Part shown: in pieces, positions 62,587 to 64,000 of the stretch | How the letters are laid out: every line of letters starts with the position of its first letter | Numbering within the stretch: the first letter of the stretch is position 1 | Origin: Cedecea neteri | Lineage (GTDB): Bacteria > Pseudomonadota > Gammaproteobacteria > Enterobacterales > Enterobacteriaceae | NCBI RefSeq assembly: GCF_000758305.1 | Contig: NZ_CP009458.1 | Coordinates: 2,976,001 to 3,040,000, forward strand | Reading direction: 5' to 3' | Length of the DNA stretch: 64,000 nt | Program-made: the position numbers and the translations under genes | The notes under the pieces: model-generated | Database searches by the model: none | Told to the model about the DNA's origin: nothing | The model's input: only the letters and a program-made list of their open reading frames with translations

Positions 62587-63450
62587 CTACTCGAGCTCTA
62601 TCACCTCATATTCCCCGCTCAGCATCAGCTTGCAAAGGATCTTGTAGCCATCGTTGTCAAAACCTTCGGGCGGCTGACGGCGGACTGCAGCTTTATCCAA
62701 CTGCGGCACGGAGCCCAGATAAAACCAGTGATCGATCAGGTGATACTCGGTCATCTCCGGGCTGCGTTCCACGATGGCGACGGCGTTTTTCCATGGCCAG
62801 CAAATCAGGCGAACCTGCTCGAGAGCCTGAACCAGGCGGGCGTGATGCTCGGCCTGAGTCTCTTTCCCGCAACAGGCTCCGGCGCAGCGTTTAAGCGCAG
62901 AGCGAAAACAGGCCCGGCCTTTACTCAGTGATTCCAGACCCAGCAGGCCATAACAGAGATAATGCTCATCGGCCAGCCCTTGCAGCGTTTGCAGCGCTGC
63001 CCGACGGTTAGCGTACAGCCCGTACAGGCCCGGCTGGCGGGAGAAATCGACATCTTTGGCGTAGACAACCTGCGGGGTGGCCCCCTGAAGAGACAGGGAA
63101 CAAAGCTGGCGGTTACGACGCAGGCGTTTGTTGAACAGAGGCTGTTGCTCTTTGATCATTTGCGCTTCGAGCAGCAGCGCCCCGAGTTCGCCGGCGGTGC
63201 GGATAAAGGTAATCCGGCGGGACTGCCTCAAGAGCGCAGCTTCATCAGGCGTACGAAAATGGGACATCACGCGCGTGCGGATATTGACGCTTTTGCCGAT
63301 ATACAGCGGCATGACGTCGCTTTCACCGTGAAAAACATAGACGCCGGGTTTCTTGGGCAGGTCATCAAGCCACGGCCTGAGATGCTCCGGATATTCATAG
63401 ACCGCCGCGGCTTCAAACTCTAGCCGCGACGTATTTGCACGCCTGACCAC
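62587..63450 (-). CDS. cho: Cho, UvrC-like excinuclease endonuclease
   Basis: 287 residues (E. coli 295). The N-terminal GIY-YIG nuclease has PGVYVFHGE and LYIGKSVNIRTRV, with Glu in LLEAQMIKEQQP; a Cys-rich RCAGACCGKE follows. It makes the 3' incision at lesions poorly cut by UvrC. The start is GTG at 63450 with GGAG six bases ahead; a LexA box lies 15 bases upstream. Confidence 0.96.
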   Translation of the reverse strand: MVRRANTSRLEFEAAAVYEYPEHLRPWLDDLPKKPGVYVFHGESDVMPLYIGKSVNIRTRVMSHFRTPDEAALLRQSRRITFIRTAGELGALLLEAQMIKEQQPLFNKRLRRNRQLCSLSLQGATPQVVYAKDVDFSRQPGLYGLYANRRAALQTLQGLADEHYLCYGLLGLESLSKGRACFRSALKRCAGACCGKETQAEHHARLVQALEQVRLICWPWKNAVAIVERSPEMTEYHLIDHWFYLGSVPQLDKAAVRRQPPEGFDNDGYKILCKLMLSGEYEVIELE

Positions 63451-63464
63451 ATCGGACTCCTGGG

Positions 63465-63484
63465 TACTGTTTATTTCACCAGTA
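63465..63484 (-). promoter_or_regulatory. LexA box of cho
   Basis: TACTGTTTATTTCACCAGTA keeps the CTG and CAG half-sites and both outer TA ends at the right spacing, 15 of 20 bases matching the consensus. E. coli cho is SOS-induced. Confidence 0.75.
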
Positions 63485-63516
63485 TAGCAGTCCAGGGCGT
63501 GAAGGGGGAACCGCCG

Positions 63517-64000
63517 TTAACCATAGCGGCGCGTGGCAAACCAGCAGAGCAGAGAACCACCGACGACCATCAGTACGCCCTGCCAGAACGCAAAGCCAGG
63601 ATGCAAGCCCAGCCACAGCGTGGCGAGGAGGGCCGATAACACCGGCGTGAAGTAGGACGCCGTGGCAAGCAGCGTCATGTTTCCCTGCTGAATACCCATA
63701 TTCCAGGCTGAGTAGGCGACGGCGGTAGAAATCCCCATAAATAACAGTTGTGCCGTGCCGGATAGCGTAAAGTGCATTTCCGGGTGTTCCACAAAGGCGA
63801 ACTTAATCCATAGCACCAGCGCGGTGGCGCAGAAAAAGAGGCTGACGCCGCTTTTACCTTCACTCCAGCGGCGGGTAAGGTTGCAGTAAAGCGCCCAGAT
63901 AACGGCGGCGGCGAAAGCCAGGCCGTAGGCCAGCGGGTTATCGAGAATGTTGTGCCACATCACGAGAGGAGACCAGTCGCCATCTCCTTTCATAACCTGC
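63517..64000 (-). CDS. yddG: YddG-like aromatic amino acid exporter (partial)
   Basis: The C-terminal 160 or so residues of a ten-helix EamA/DMT transporter; the frame stays open to the window edge, so the 5' part is missing. LFFCATALVLWIKF, AYSAWNMGIQQGN and ASYFTPVLSALLATL resemble E. coli YddG, which exports Phe, Tyr and Trp. In E. coli yddG is elsewhere, so the neighbourhood differs from here on. Confidence 0.8.
   Translation of the reverse strand, partial: QVMKGDGDWSPLVMWHNILDNPLAYGLAFAAAVIWALYCNLTRRWSEGKSGVSLFFCATALVLWIKFAFVEHPEMHFTLSGTAQLLFMGISTAVAYSAWNMGIQQGNMTLLATASYFTPVLSALLATLWLGLHPGFAFWQGVLMVVGGSLLCWFATRRYG

Overview
The window is chromosomal DNA of a member of the Enterobacteriaceae. 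Gene content and order closely follow the Escherichia coli segment from yeaH-prkA through gapA, ansA, sppA, selD-topB, the ynj genes, xthA and astCADBE to spy, ves and cho. A periplasmic GH18 chitinase, a class A acid phosphatase, ohr and hutH are additions relative to E. coli K-12. The genus cannot be fixed from sequence reading alone (an Enterobacter- or Cedecea-like genus would fit).

Layout. 1-4.5 kb: an SDR oxidoreductase, then yeaH and prkA (yeaG) on the minus strand. 4.55-28.49 kb: an AT-rich integrated element of about 23.9 kb. It lies in what should be the 5' leader of prkA and begins with a large serine recombinase. It carries small early genes, a group of minus-strand cargo genes (two related two-helix membrane proteins, a DUF3800 protein, a KAP NTPase), and a lambda/HK97-type packaging and capsid module: TerS, TerL, connector, portal, protease-capsid fusion, and FII-, U- and V-like proteins. 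The V-like tail-tube/fibre gene is broken twice, by a 14-bp tandem duplication and by an IS3-family element. The IS has no target duplication and sits where the rest of the tail genes should be. A holin-like gene, a truncated methyltransferase and a DUF2188 gene close the element. 28.5-64 kb: ordinary host genes.

How it works together. A canonical sigma-54 promoter reading toward prkA survives on the far side of the element (28558-28573). The insertion has therefore apparently separated the nitrogen-starvation promoter of prkA-yeaH from its genes by about 24 kb. A second sigma-54 promoter precedes the intact arginine-degrading astCADBE operon, so one nitrogen-stress output looks cut while another remains. 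Short direct repeats at the element ends, and the dyad recreated when the element is removed in silico, give candidate attachment sites.

The element keeps genes for DNA packaging and head building. No tape measure, baseplate, replication, repressor or endolysin gene is recognisable. It is either a prophage decayed through an IS-linked deletion or a capsid-encoding satellite-like element; the IS junction favours the first. Its genes use CTA for leucine to an extreme degree (22 of 27 leucines in the capsid part), unlike the CTG-rich host genes, which points to a foreign origin.
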